Program-made: the position numbers and the translations under genes
Origin: JBCCEV01 sp039030125
Lineage (GTDB): Bacteria > Pseudomonadota > Gammaproteobacteria > Ga0077536
Assembly: GCA_039030125.1 (NCBI GenBank)
Contig: JBCCEV010000089.1
Span: 1 to 17,426 of the forward strand
DNA: 17,426 bases
Direction of reading: 5' to 3'
Notes under the pieces: generated by a model
Databases searched by the model: none
What the model was told of the DNA's origin: nothing
The model's input: the letters and a program-made list of their open reading frames with translations, nothing else
Shown: in pieces, positions 6,866 to 13,946 of the stretch
How the letters are laid out: the number at the start of each line of letters is the position of its first letter
Numbering within the stretch: position 1 is the first letter of the stretch

Positions 6866-7909
6866 TTAGAAGCTAAAAGAAAAAGTAATCGAGCCAAAGC
6901 TATGACGGCTGTTCTGGCCGTCGAACTCACGGGTGCGGAATACCTTCGCGTAGGAAAGTTTTGCCTGCTTCCAGACCAGACTCGCGCCAATAATCCAGTC
7001 GCCAACCACATATTTTTTCTTTACATCGTGGCTACTGCCGAAGGTATTTCCGTCCAGGAAGATATCGCGGATAGATAATTTTCCCGACATCCCGGTGAAC
7101 GCATAGATACCCACGCCTTGGTGTGGCGCGCCCGTGGTCAGCGGCGCATTGGCGTCGCCACCTGGACGAATGAGCGTAGTACCGAAATCAGAGGGCAAAT
7201 TAAAACCCGCGCGAACCTCGGCACCAACGTTGATGAAGGTCATTACATTGCCAAGGGCCACTCCGCCCTGCGGAAACACATCGACGCCGAAACGAGAATT
7301 ATCGAAACGGTAGGTGCGCCGCCATTTACGCTCATAAAACAGGAGCAGACCGGGTTCGTTATCAAGCTGGTTGTCCCAACCGCGAGGCTCGGGAAGATCA
7401 CGGATGTCGTGGACCAGTTTTTGCGCTTCTTCGGCCAACGACGCTGGCCCGATCATGCCAAGCTGGATCTCAAGAGTATCAGCGATCGCTGCATTTTTAC
7501 TGATGAACGACAGGCTGCCGAATAGCCAGCCTGCATACGGTCTGTCATCGGTCACTAGCGCTCTCGTGCTGGTATCGTCGGGAGTAAAGATGAGTTGACC
7601 TAGGGCCATCCCAACATTGAACTGGCGATCACTGTGACGGGCGTAGCCGAACATCGGCAAACGCTCTACCGTTGATACGGCCCATTCCGGGATCCGATCG
7701 AGTTCACTCAGTTTCGCCAAATCTGGCGATAGCCAGCTCAGCCGAAGACCATTGGTGTACTGCTGATCGGTATCACCAAAGAGATCATTTTCAAACAGGA
7801 AGGTTACCGTCTGAGTCTCCGGATCGCTCTCGTCCGCCGCTGCCGAGAAAGCGATGACGCCTATCAGAGCGAAAGCGAAAAATCTGCTGTGAGTTCCAAG
7901 CCAAGCCAT
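6866..7909 (-). CDS. LpxR-family outer-membrane protein (lipid A 3'-O-deacylase homologue, DUF2219)
   Basis: A 347-residue protein with a signal peptide (about 1-25, ending FSAAA). It then shows the LpxR pattern: FLFENDLFGDTDQQYTNGL, with Asn41-Asp42 and Thr52-Asn53; DDRPYAGWLFGS; and LGMIGPASLAEEAQKLVHDI with His167. In Salmonella LpxR, early Asn/Asp residues and a His in this region form the active site that removes the 3'-linked acyl chains of lipid A. The chain ends SITFSFSF, an aromatic C-terminal strand recognised by the BAM machinery for outer-membrane insertion. Many DUF2219 proteins in environmental bacteria are uncharacterised, so the activity is inferred. Only a weak ribosome site precedes the ATG; a 50-base divergent region separates it from the MBL hydrolase. 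Confidence 0.9.
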   Translation of the reverse strand: MAWLGTHSRFFAFALIGVIAFSAAADESDPETQTVTFLFENDLFGDTDQQYTNGLRLSWLSPDLAKLSELDRIPEWAVSTVERLPMFGYARHSDRQFNVGMALGQLIFTPDDTSTRALVTDDRPYAGWLFGSLSFISKNAAIADTLEIQLGMIGPASLAEEAQKLVHDIRDLPEPRGWDNQLDNEPGLLLFYERKWRRTYRFDNSRFGVDVFPQGGVALGNVMTFINVGAEVRAGFNLPSDFGTTLIRPGGDANAPLTTGAPHQGVGIYAFTGMSGKLSIRDIFLDGNTFGSSHDVKKKYVVGDWIIGASLVWKQAKLSYAKVFRTREFDGQNSRHSFGSITFSFSF

Positions 7910-7916
7910 ATCAGGA

Positions 7917-7941
7917 TGAAGTCTATATCATTACGACTTCA
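7917..7941. promoter_or_regulatory. Inverted repeat in the 50-base divergent promoter region
   Basis: TGAAGT (7917-7922) and ACTTCA (7936-7941) are exact inverted copies 13 bases apart and lie between the starts of the lpxR-like gene and the MBL hydrolase. Geometry suits a dimeric regulator or overlapping promoters. Six-base arms can occur by chance. Confidence 0.3.
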
Positions 7942-7959
7942 CACAAACGGAGCTTCATC

Positions 7960-8832
7960 ATGTCTTGGACACGGATTGGCGATGTCGAAATCGCGCGAGT
8001 GCTGGAATCCAACGGTCCTTTCATGAGCGTCTACAAGTTCTTTCCGGACGCCACCGAAGAGGGCATCGCAAGCCACCGCGATTGGCTTTATCCGAATGTC
8101 CTAACCGCGGACACCAATGAGTTAATCATGCCAATCCAAAGTTTCGTACTGCGCACCGAACATCATACCGTGCTCGTTGATGCCTGCGTTGGCAACCACA
8201 AGTCAGTCGAATGGTTCAAACCCTGGCACCAGAAAACCGATGCGGCTTTTAAGACGGGCTTGAGCGAAATTGGGGTTTCGGTGGCAGACATTGATTTCGT
8301 CTTCTGTACTCACTTGCACGTCGACCATTCAGGCTGGAACACTGAATTGAAGGACGGCCGTTGGGTCCCCACCTTCCCAAATGCCAAGTATGTGCTCTCC
8401 AAAGACGAGGTGAATTACATGGAGATGATGCATACCGAGCACGGCGATCCGACCTATGCTGAGAACATCGCCCCACTAATCGAAGCCAAGCAAGTCGAAC
8501 TGGTGGACAACGACTACAACGTTGATGATCAAGTTTGGATCGAGCCGACTCCCGGCCACACCCCGGGCCACATGGCTATCCGCATAGATTCCAATTCGAA
8601 ACGCGGCGTTATTACCGGTGATTTAATCCACAGCCCCTTGCAATGTCATCACCCTGAATGGAATTTCAAATTCGACTCAAATAAAAAACAGGCGGCACAA
8701 ACCCGCCGTGCTTTCCTGGAACGATACTGCGATTGCGATGCGCAGGTTCTAACCTCGCACTTCCCTCTACCCTCAACCGGACGGTTGGAATCGACAAACA
8801 GCGCTTTTGTATTTGTTCCCGATGAGGTGTAG
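7960..8832 (+). CDS. MBL-fold metallohydrolase (lactonase-like)
   Basis: A 290-residue metallo-beta-lactamase-fold protein without a signal peptide. The zinc motifs are all present: H118-L-H120-V-D122-H123 (THLHVDHSGW), His204 in TPGHTPGH, Asp221 in TGDLIH and His267 in TSHFPLP. A long N-terminal extension before the first strand and the overall length match the family containing quorum-quenching lactonases and related hydrolases, but many members hydrolyse other esters or lactones, so I do not claim AHL lactonase activity. CGGAG precedes the ATG by about 8 bases. It is divergent from the lpxR-like gene and convergent with the anti-sigma/protease gene; the 50-base gap after it has only an imperfect GC-rich stem. 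Confidence 0.92.
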   Translation: MSWTRIGDVEIARVLESNGPFMSVYKFFPDATEEGIASHRDWLYPNVLTADTNELIMPIQSFVLRTEHHTVLVDACVGNHKSVEWFKPWHQKTDAAFKTGLSEIGVSVADIDFVFCTHLHVDHSGWNTELKDGRWVPTFPNAKYVLSKDEVNYMEMMHTEHGDPTYAENIAPLIEAKQVELVDNDYNVDDQVWIEPTPGHTPGHMAIRIDSNSKRGVITGDLIHSPLQCHHPEWNFKFDSNKKQAAQTRRAFLERYCDCDAQVLTSHFPLPSTGRLESTNSAFVFVPDEV

Positions 8833-8882
8833 GTACTGACGCGTCGCACCCGCCCAGCGGATGTCTGGCGGAAACGCTTCGC

Positions 8883-10397
8883 TCAGCGCAGAAATTTTGT
8901 GCTGGTGGGAGAGGTTCGCAAATAAGCACGCGGCTCGTCGGCAACCATCTTCAGTTGCCGGAACCACGCCGGTACATCTGGCGCCGCCACGCTGGGATCG
9001 TATTCCACGAGTAAGGCTGCCGTGGCAGCAGCATGCGCCGCCAGCACCGATGGACCACTCACGACATCGTAACGCCCGCCAGGCACTGTTGTGATAGCCC
9101 CTTCATCCGGGAGGGCTAGACGAGTATCGGCCCCAGGTTTCACATTGTTTTCAGGCGCCACAACAATGACGTTATCGACCGATCCGGGGAAACTGCTCTG
9201 CCCCAGGGGGTCGTCGACTGCAAACACCAGCGCGCCCGAATCAATCGCTTTTCGAAGGAGCCGCGAAACCAAAGGATCCTCAGGCCCCACCCAGTTGAGG
9301 TTAACGATGTCAGCCCCGGCACCGACCGCGAAATCCAACGCTTGCGCCAGAGACCGGGTATTACAAACTGCGGCGTTAGGATGTGTTGCTCCTGCTTGCT
9401 CCCAGCAACCCCGCAAGGCCATGAGCTCGACGTCGGGCGCCCAGCCGTCGGCATCTGCCAGATCGTCATCCCGGGCTGCAATAATCCCGATAATCGCGGT
9501 CCCGTGATACTCGGCCGGCATCGTTTCCCCGGGCTCACCGACAAAATCGATCGCATGGTCAACCTGTCCTCGCAGCGCGGGATGAGCCGAATCCACCCCG
9601 GTGTCAACAACCGCGAGGCGCACGTTGCGCCCGCGGTAGTTGCCTTGCAAGGCTTCTAGCGTCGCTCGTCTTAGAGACCTGTCCGCCGGGGCATCGGGAA
9701 CCCGCGGCCGCCCGGCAACCCGATGGACCATCAAGGGCTGCGCGGAGGCCACACGACGATCGGCGTTTAAGCGCGCAATGATCCTGTCGCGGTCCTGTCC
9801 GGGCGGAGTCCGATACACTACACCGTGCCCTTGCAGCGACCGCAATGGCCATTCAGAAATCGTTGATAGCTCATGATCGTGCCCGACAATGTCAGCTAGC
9901 ATCATTGAATTGACCATGCCCTCGACTTCAAGCAATACGACGATATCGTCTTTACGTTGTTCGCCGGCCGAGGCCACCGCTTGCTCTTGATCATTGCTAA
10001 AGGGTTCATTGGCCGCTTGAAATACTTTTCCAACCAATACGGAAGCAACGACTAACGAGACAACCGCTGCCACCAATGGTAATCGACGTCGCAACCGCCT
10101 TGAGAATATCCGGTTGACACGCGCGGCGCTGCGGGCACTGGTCGTGTGTTGTCGTTCAATACGGGTGATCAGGCGCGCGAATGCGCGCGAGCACAGAACC
10201 TGTTGATCAGGCAGGTCGATTGCCTCCGCCAGCGTCTGTAATCTTTGCAGTTCGCGACTGCAAACTAAACACTCGTGCAGATGACCCTGAACCAAGCTTT
10301 TCTCTGATGGCTCCAAGGTTTCGTTGAGATACCACGGCAGTAAAGCAAACGCCTCATCGTGCGACGGCGGCATCTGTTGTTTGCGGTCGGCCGGCAT
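8883..10397 (-). CDS. Transmembrane anti-sigma factor fused to a periplasmic subtilisin-like (S8) protease domain
   Basis: A 504-residue protein in four parts. (1) Residues 1-60: a zf-HC2/ZAS anti-sigma module with H39-x3-C43-x2-C46 (GHLHECLVC). (2) Residues 106-126: one hydrophobic helix after an R-rich stretch (SRRLRRRL), so the N-terminus is cytoplasmic. (3) About 150-228: an I9-like propeptide (DDIVVLLEV ... IIARLNADRRVASAQP). (4) About 255-465: an S8 domain with Asp265 (LAVVDTGVD), His298 (EYHGTAIIGIIAA) and Ser450 (SGPSVLAAHAAATAALL). The canonical GTS is GPS, and the usual oxyanion-hole AAGN reads AVDD, so activity may be altered. It follows the ECF sigma stop by 4 bases with AGGGGT as ribosome site, so it is surely its partner. 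Known: ZAS proteins bind and silence ECF sigma factors. Inferred: the protease domain senses envelope signals, processes itself, or is the output. Confidence 0.93.
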   Translation of the reverse strand: MPADRKQQMPPSHDEAFALLPWYLNETLEPSEKSLVQGHLHECLVCSRELQRLQTLAEAIDLPDQQVLCSRAFARLITRIERQHTTSARSAARVNRIFSRRLRRRLPLVAAVVSLVVASVLVGKVFQAANEPFSNDQEQAVASAGEQRKDDIVVLLEVEGMVNSMMLADIVGHDHELSTISEWPLRSLQGHGVVYRTPPGQDRDRIIARLNADRRVASAQPLMVHRVAGRPRVPDAPADRSLRRATLEALQGNYRGRNVRLAVVDTGVDSAHPALRGQVDHAIDFVGEPGETMPAEYHGTAIIGIIAARDDDLADADGWAPDVELMALRGCWEQAGATHPNAAVCNTRSLAQALDFAVGAGADIVNLNWVGPEDPLVSRLLRKAIDSGALVFAVDDPLGQSSFPGSVDNVIVVAPENNVKPGADTRLALPDEGAITTVPGGRYDVVSGPSVLAAHAAATAALLVEYDPSVAAPDVPAWFRQLKMVADEPRAYLRTSPTSTKFLR

Positions 10398-10401
10398 TGA
10401 G

Positions 10402-11097
10402 TTACCCCTGGCCTAGGGCGCGGTCTAAGTGGCCACGCAGTTTGTCCCGCGCATGGAACATACGGGTTTTAACCGTGTTAACGGGGCAATCCAAAATCTC
10501 GGAGATCTCACGATAGGAATAACCAAAGCGCAACGCCAAGTGCACAACCGCCTTCTGCGCGGCAGGCAGCTTTGCGACCGCGCTGAACAAGACTTCGTCA
10601 TTCATCGTTTTCGCAATCACATCGTGGGGATCGGCAAAGGTACCGAGGTCGATGTCGCCCGCAATTTCCCGGGTGGAAACGCGTTGCCTGCTGCGAAATC
10701 TCTTCAAGGCCTTGCGATAGGCGATACCGAAAATCCAGGTGGAAACCCGAGACTCCTCGCGAAATGAATCAGCCTTTTCCCAAACCACCATCATTGTATC
10801 GTTCACCGTTTCCTCGGCCGCCTGCGAGTCGTCCAGAATACGGAGCAGGAAATCAGACAGGCGCGGGTAGTACGCCCGGTAAAGCGCCTCGAATGCATCC
10901 GGATCCGTCTTGACCCGTCTGAGCCAGTCAAGATGCGGATCGGGCTGCCCATCAGCGCCCCTCACCGTTTTCGCTGCTCCCCTCGACATCAATCCGTTTG
11001 GTCCGGGCCCGTTGACCCGTGCTTGTTGTTCGAAGTTAGGTTCCCTGGCGCTTGTAAAGGGTTCAAATAGTTCCGGGATTGGAGCAGCCCGCCCCAT
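10402..11097 (-). CDS. ECF-family RNA polymerase sigma factor
   Basis: Up to 231 residues. Sigma region 2 spans about 68-138 (AFEALYRAYYPRLSDFLLRI, ETVNDTMMVVWEKA, STWIFGIAYRKALKRFRSRQR) and region 4 about 170-222 (AVAKLPAAQKAVVHLALRFG, SYREISEILDCPVNTVKTRM), with no region 3 between, as in ECF factors. It directs transcription of an envelope or stress regulon and should be held by the zinc-type anti-sigma protein encoded 4 bases downstream. The N-terminal 50 residues are not conserved sigma sequence; the ATG at 10987-10989 (residue 37) is an equally possible start, and neither has a strong ribosome site. The gene lies 18 bases after a HAD gene, so it may be read from an upstream promoter. 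I found no convincing ECF-type self-promoter. Confidence 0.95.
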   Translation of the reverse strand: MGRAAPIPELFEPFTSAREPNFEQQARVNGPGPNGLMSRGAAKTVRGADGQPDPHLDWLRRVKTDPDAFEALYRAYYPRLSDFLLRILDDSQAAEETVNDTMMVVWEKADSFREESRVSTWIFGIAYRKALKRFRSRQRVSTREIAGDIDLGTFADPHDVIAKTMNDEVLFSAVAKLPAAQKAVVHLALRFGYSYREISEILDCPVNTVKTRMFHARDKLRGHLDRALGQG

Positions 11098-11115
11098 TCA
11101 CTTTGCGCAAAAGCG

Positions 11116-11787
11116 TCAGCCACGGGGTCGCTCCGACAGCTTTTTGGTGAAGGCCTGGGCAACCTCATCGGGGCTGACGAAAATGTTTTCCTCTGGAACG
11201 TGCCCATGCTCGATCAACCGCCGGCGATCATCAAAACCATAGCTTGCAATCAGCGCTTCGTAACCGGTGGCGAGCGCGGCTCGAAAGTCACCGACCTCGT
11301 CGCCGCCAAAAAGACTGATATCGAAGTTGCTAGATCGCATCGCCAGCAAAACGTCGTGCTTTTTAGCGCCGGCCGGCACGGGAATCACGAAATCCAGCGC
11401 CTGCTGGTCGATCCCGCTATTGGAAAGCACCGCTCGCATCGTGGGTCCTGGCTCCAGTGTGTAATTACGGCTGACAATGCCGACATGAAGATCGGGCCTG
11501 GCCAGCATTTCGTTCATCAATGTTGTGAAGGGTGGATAGATTGAGCCCTCGCTCCTGTAAATCTCCGTCAACACCTTTCGAACCTCGCGCTTCTTAGGCA
11601 GCGAGAACGTCGCTAAGTTCGAAAGAAACTCTTTACCACCGCCCACATATTTGAGGAACTTTCGACGATTTTTAAACCGTGTTTCATCCCCCACATCGAG
11701 ACCAAGTTCGTCGAACGCACTCGCCAGCAGACGATACGAATTGACTAAAAACCCATCAAAGTCGAGAACCACAAGGGCGCGTTTCAC
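11116..11787 (-). CDS. HAD-superfamily hydrolase
   Basis: A 223-residue haloacid-dehalogenase-type phosphatase. Motif I is VVLDFDGFLVNS with Asp9 (nucleophile) and Asp11; motif II is IVSRN at about 103-107; GAKKHDV carries the motif III Lys; GGDEVGDF is motif IV. A helical cap lies between motif I and II. Many relatives hydrolyse small phosphate esters such as phosphoglycolate; the substrate here cannot be told. It starts at GTG (11785-11787) because no ATG lies upstream in frame, and there is no clear ribosome site, so the start is uncertain. It stands 35 bases after the SnoaL-like gene and 18 bases before the ECF sigma gene, all on the minus strand. Confidence 0.85.
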   Translation of the reverse strand: MKRALVVLDFDGFLVNSYRLLASAFDELGLDVGDETRFKNRRKFLKYVGGGKEFLSNLATFSLPKKREVRKVLTEIYRSEGSIYPPFTTLMNEMLARPDLHVGIVSRNYTLEPGPTMRAVLSNSGIDQQALDFVIPVPAGAKKHDVLLAMRSSNFDISLFGGDEVGDFRAALATGYEALIASYGFDDRRRLIEHGHVPEENIFVSPDEVAQAFTKKLSERPRG

Positions 11788-11822
11788 GGGCTTGGAGCCA
11801 ACAGCACCAGGTAGCGTAGGCG

Positions 11823-12215
11823 TCAGGCGCTTTCTTCGTAGCGAGGAGCTTTAGCCTTCACATAAGTGAGCTTACGTTTGATCTGACGGCCCTCAAACTC
11901 GAGCAAATCCAAACCTCGCAAGACCATCGGCTTGCCTTCCATCTCGAGTTTCAAATCCCAGCTACTCATCACCTTGCCCGCCTCGGGATCGATGAAAGTG
12001 TCATCTTCAATGAAACGCATCTCGCCGAACTCGCCAGAGAATTGAGGTTCAAAAGCTTCGCGGATCGCGGCCTTTCCTTCCCTTGCTCTATCATTGAGTT
12101 CTCCATAAACCACATCTTCTGCAAAAAAGTCCATAACCGCGTCCAAATCATTGCGGTTGAACGCATCGAGAAACTCTGTACACAAAATCTCAAGCTCTGC
12201 ACGACGTTCGCTCAT
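11823..12215 (-). CDS. SnoaL-like/NTF2-fold protein
   Basis: A 130-residue protein with the NTF2/SnoaL-like pattern: a helix (ELEILCTEFLDAFNRNDLDAVMDFF) leading to AEDVVYGELN, then REGKAAIREAFEP and beta strands ending in a basic LEFEGRQIKRKLTYV. These folds serve as small-molecule isomerases, cyclases, hydrolases or binding proteins; limonene-epoxide-hydrolase-like and steroid-isomerase-like members have the same length. I see no decisive catalytic set, so no reaction is assigned. GGAAGTG precedes the ATG by about 7 bases. The 99-base gap upstream (12216-12314) holds a loose TTGCCC-17-TATCCC promoter-like pair on the minus strand, too weak to list separately. Confidence 0.8.
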   Translation of the reverse strand: MSERRAELEILCTEFLDAFNRNDLDAVMDFFAEDVVYGELNDRAREGKAAIREAFEPQFSGEFGEMRFIEDDTFIDPEAGKVMSSWDLKLEMEGKPMVLRGLDLLEFEGRQIKRKLTYVKAKAPRYEESA

Positions 12216-12314
12216 AACATCACTTCCAATTTTATCTTCATCGGGATACTGCGATCATACACGCCGGGCAACACAGTCATTCGAGCGCCGCCATTAAGCT
12301 CTCGCAACCTTCGC

Positions 12315-13232
12315 TTAAATCTTGCCTTGGAAACGTAGATAGTCCTGGGCCGCTTCCAGGGGTTTTTCCACCATGGGCAGATGTCCGATATTATTCATAA
12401 GGATCGCTTCAGCGCTCGGATAGAGACGTTTAAAAACTTCCAGCGAAGAATGGTGCAAAATGCCGTCTTCTGTCCCCCAAACGATCAGTACACGCCGCTG
12501 GCTCATCTGCGCGTCACCCAGCGAGACACCGTCATCTAGTAGGTCTTGAAACAGCCGTTGATTGAAAGCACCTTCGGCGATCGCCCGCCGCGCGAGCACC
12601 CGTTGAAAGGGTGGCGGGGTCGGCGGCGGATTGACAAAACAGAGACCGACTAAACGCTCGAAATCGGCAACTGTGCTGACCAACAAAGGGTTGTCGCCAG
12701 ATTCGACCAGTCGCTGCATCTCGCTCGGCTGCGGACTTTCCACTCCGGCAGGGGCTACTAGCCATAAAGTCTTCACACGCTCACCGAGGCGTTCTCCCAA
12801 CAGCGATCCGAAATACCCCCCCATGGAGTTGCCGCCGACGTGGATTTTGTCGAGATCAAGCGAATCGACCAGCGCTATCAACCGTGAAAGTTGGGCGTCA
12901 ACGCCATAGCCACAGTCTTCCTTGCGCGCACTATCACCAAAACCGGGTATATCTGGAACGATCAGATCGAAATGGGGGGTCAGGTACCGCGCGATGAGGG
13001 TCCAATTATCTTTATTGGCCGCAAATCCGTGCAGTAACAGCAAAGGCTCTCCTTTGCCGCCTCGGAGATAGGGTATTTGGTGACCGTCAATTTCGGCGAT
13101 GAACAACTGCAGCCCTGAGGTACGTCTGGCAATCGTCATCGTCCAATCGAAAATAGGCGCCGGGAAAAAGAGCAGCGCCAAACCGAATAACAAGGTTACA
13201 AAGACCAGTAAAAACGCGATGGAAATCAACAT
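12315..13232 (-). CDS. Membrane-anchored alpha/beta hydrolase (lipase/esterase-like)
   Basis: A 305-residue alpha/beta hydrolase. The N-terminal 22 residues are a hydrophobic helix (LISIAFLLVFVTLLFGLALL) that should anchor or export it. Counting from the longer GTG reading, the HGF oxyanion motif is at 70-72, Ser138 is in GNSMGG, and Asp258 (WGTEDGIL) and His286 (NIGHLPMVEKP) complete a triad. A proline-rich cap segment (NPPPTPPPF, about 203-211) is unusual. Moraxella-type lipases and monoacylglycerol-lipase-like enzymes share this pattern; an ester or lipid substrate is likely but not proven. I prefer the ATG at 13230-13232 because AGGGGT lies 6 bases before it, whereas the GTG at 13236-13238 directly abuts that site. 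The gene heads a minus-strand series and diverges from the GNAT gene. Confidence 0.9.
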   Translation of the reverse strand: MLISIAFLLVFVTLLFGLALLFFPAPIFDWTMTIARRTSGLQLFIAEIDGHQIPYLRGGKGEPLLLLHGFAANKDNWTLIARYLTPHFDLIVPDIPGFGDSARKEDCGYGVDAQLSRLIALVDSLDLDKIHVGGNSMGGYFGSLLGERLGERVKTLWLVAPAGVESPQPSEMQRLVESGDNPLLVSTVADFERLVGLCFVNPPPTPPPFQRVLARRAIAEGAFNQRLFQDLLDDGVSLGDAQMSQRRVLIVWGTEDGILHHSSLEVFKRLYPSAEAILMNNIGHLPMVEKPLEAAQDYLRFQGKI

Positions 13233-13352
13233 ATCCACACCCCTGATCCAAGCTTCAAAAGCGAGCGTAAGCTATTCATAAATTTGGTCCTCATCCACCT
13301 CGGTTGTTAGAATCCGCGTCTGCTTAAACAACGAACTACTCGGCGCCACCCC

Positions 13353-13946
13353 TTGACCAATCTCACCGCATCAAGCTTTGAGCATTATCCGCTCGACATC
13401 GAACTCAGTGGCGGCAAGTTTGAGTTGCGCCTGATGTCACCTGACGATGGGACTGCGGTATTGGCGTTCGCCCGAAAACTGAGCCCTCACGACATTCTAT
13501 ACATGCGACGCGATATCACGGTGCCCGCGGGTATTGATATGTGGCTCCGCGATTTGGAGAGCGGCCGCATCCATTCGATACTGGCATGGCAAGGTAATAC
13601 GGTGATGGGTTATGCGACCATTAACCTGTCGGATCTTGAATGGACCCAGCACATCGCCGATTTGCGGGTTTCGGTGGCTAGCGAAGCGCGCGGTTGTGGA
13701 CTTGGCCGCGCACTGGCTCGAGAAGCGTTCAACATGGCTTTAGATCTCGGCATAGAGAAAATATTCGCGCGTATGACACCCGATCAAACCGCGGCCCGCA
13801 CCCTCTTTCAGGAACTCGGATTTGAACCAGAAGCACTACTGCGCGACCACGTGAAAGATCGACAGGGCCAATATCATGACCTTCTGATGATGGCTTTCTA
13901 CACCGAGTCTCTTGCCAAACACCACAGCGAGAAATCATCAGGCTAA
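13353..13946 (+). CDS. GNAT-family N-acetyltransferase
   Basis: A 197-residue acetyltransferase. The acetyl-CoA loop is EARGCGLGRALAREAF (the RGxGxGRAL signature, about residues 111-125), preceded by the beta strand DLRVSVASEARG and followed by IEKIFARMTPDQTAARTLFQELGFEPEAL, the usual C-terminal GNAT part. It transfers an acetyl group from acetyl-CoA to an amine; target unknown. The start is the TTG at 13353 because the frame is closed by TAG at 13308-13310 and no other usual start lies between; there is no clear ribosome site, so it may be leaderless or begin elsewhere. Its TAA overlaps the stop of the convergent lipoprotein gene by 4 bases. Confidence 0.88.
   Translation: MTNLTASSFEHYPLDIELSGGKFELRLMSPDDGTAVLAFARKLSPHDILYMRRDITVPAGIDMWLRDLESGRIHSILAWQGNTVMGYATINLSDLEWTQHIADLRVSVASEARGCGLGRALAREAFNMALDLGIEKIFARMTPDQTAARTLFQELGFEPEALLRDHVKDRQGQYHDLLMMAFYTESLAKHHSEKSSG

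Noticed and set aside
7960..8832. Naming the MBL hydrolase as an AHL lactonase (aiiA/attM)
   Set aside because: The metal motifs are general to the fold; no residue visible to me fixes the substrate and no quorum-sensing gene is nearby.
8833..8882. GC-rich imperfect stem between the MBL hydrolase and protease genes as terminator
   Set aside because: The stem has a bulge and no T-run on either strand.
11034..11050. GGGAACC on the minus strand as an ECF-type -35 of the sigma gene
   Set aside because: It lies inside the N-terminal sigma reading frame, and the nearest GTC-like -10 is about 23 bases away, too far for ECF promoters (16-17).
11102..11111. TTTGCGCAAA palindrome just before the sigma start
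   Set aside because: A single 10-base self-complementary word in a GC-rich genome is likely chance, and it overlaps the 18-base junction of two genes.
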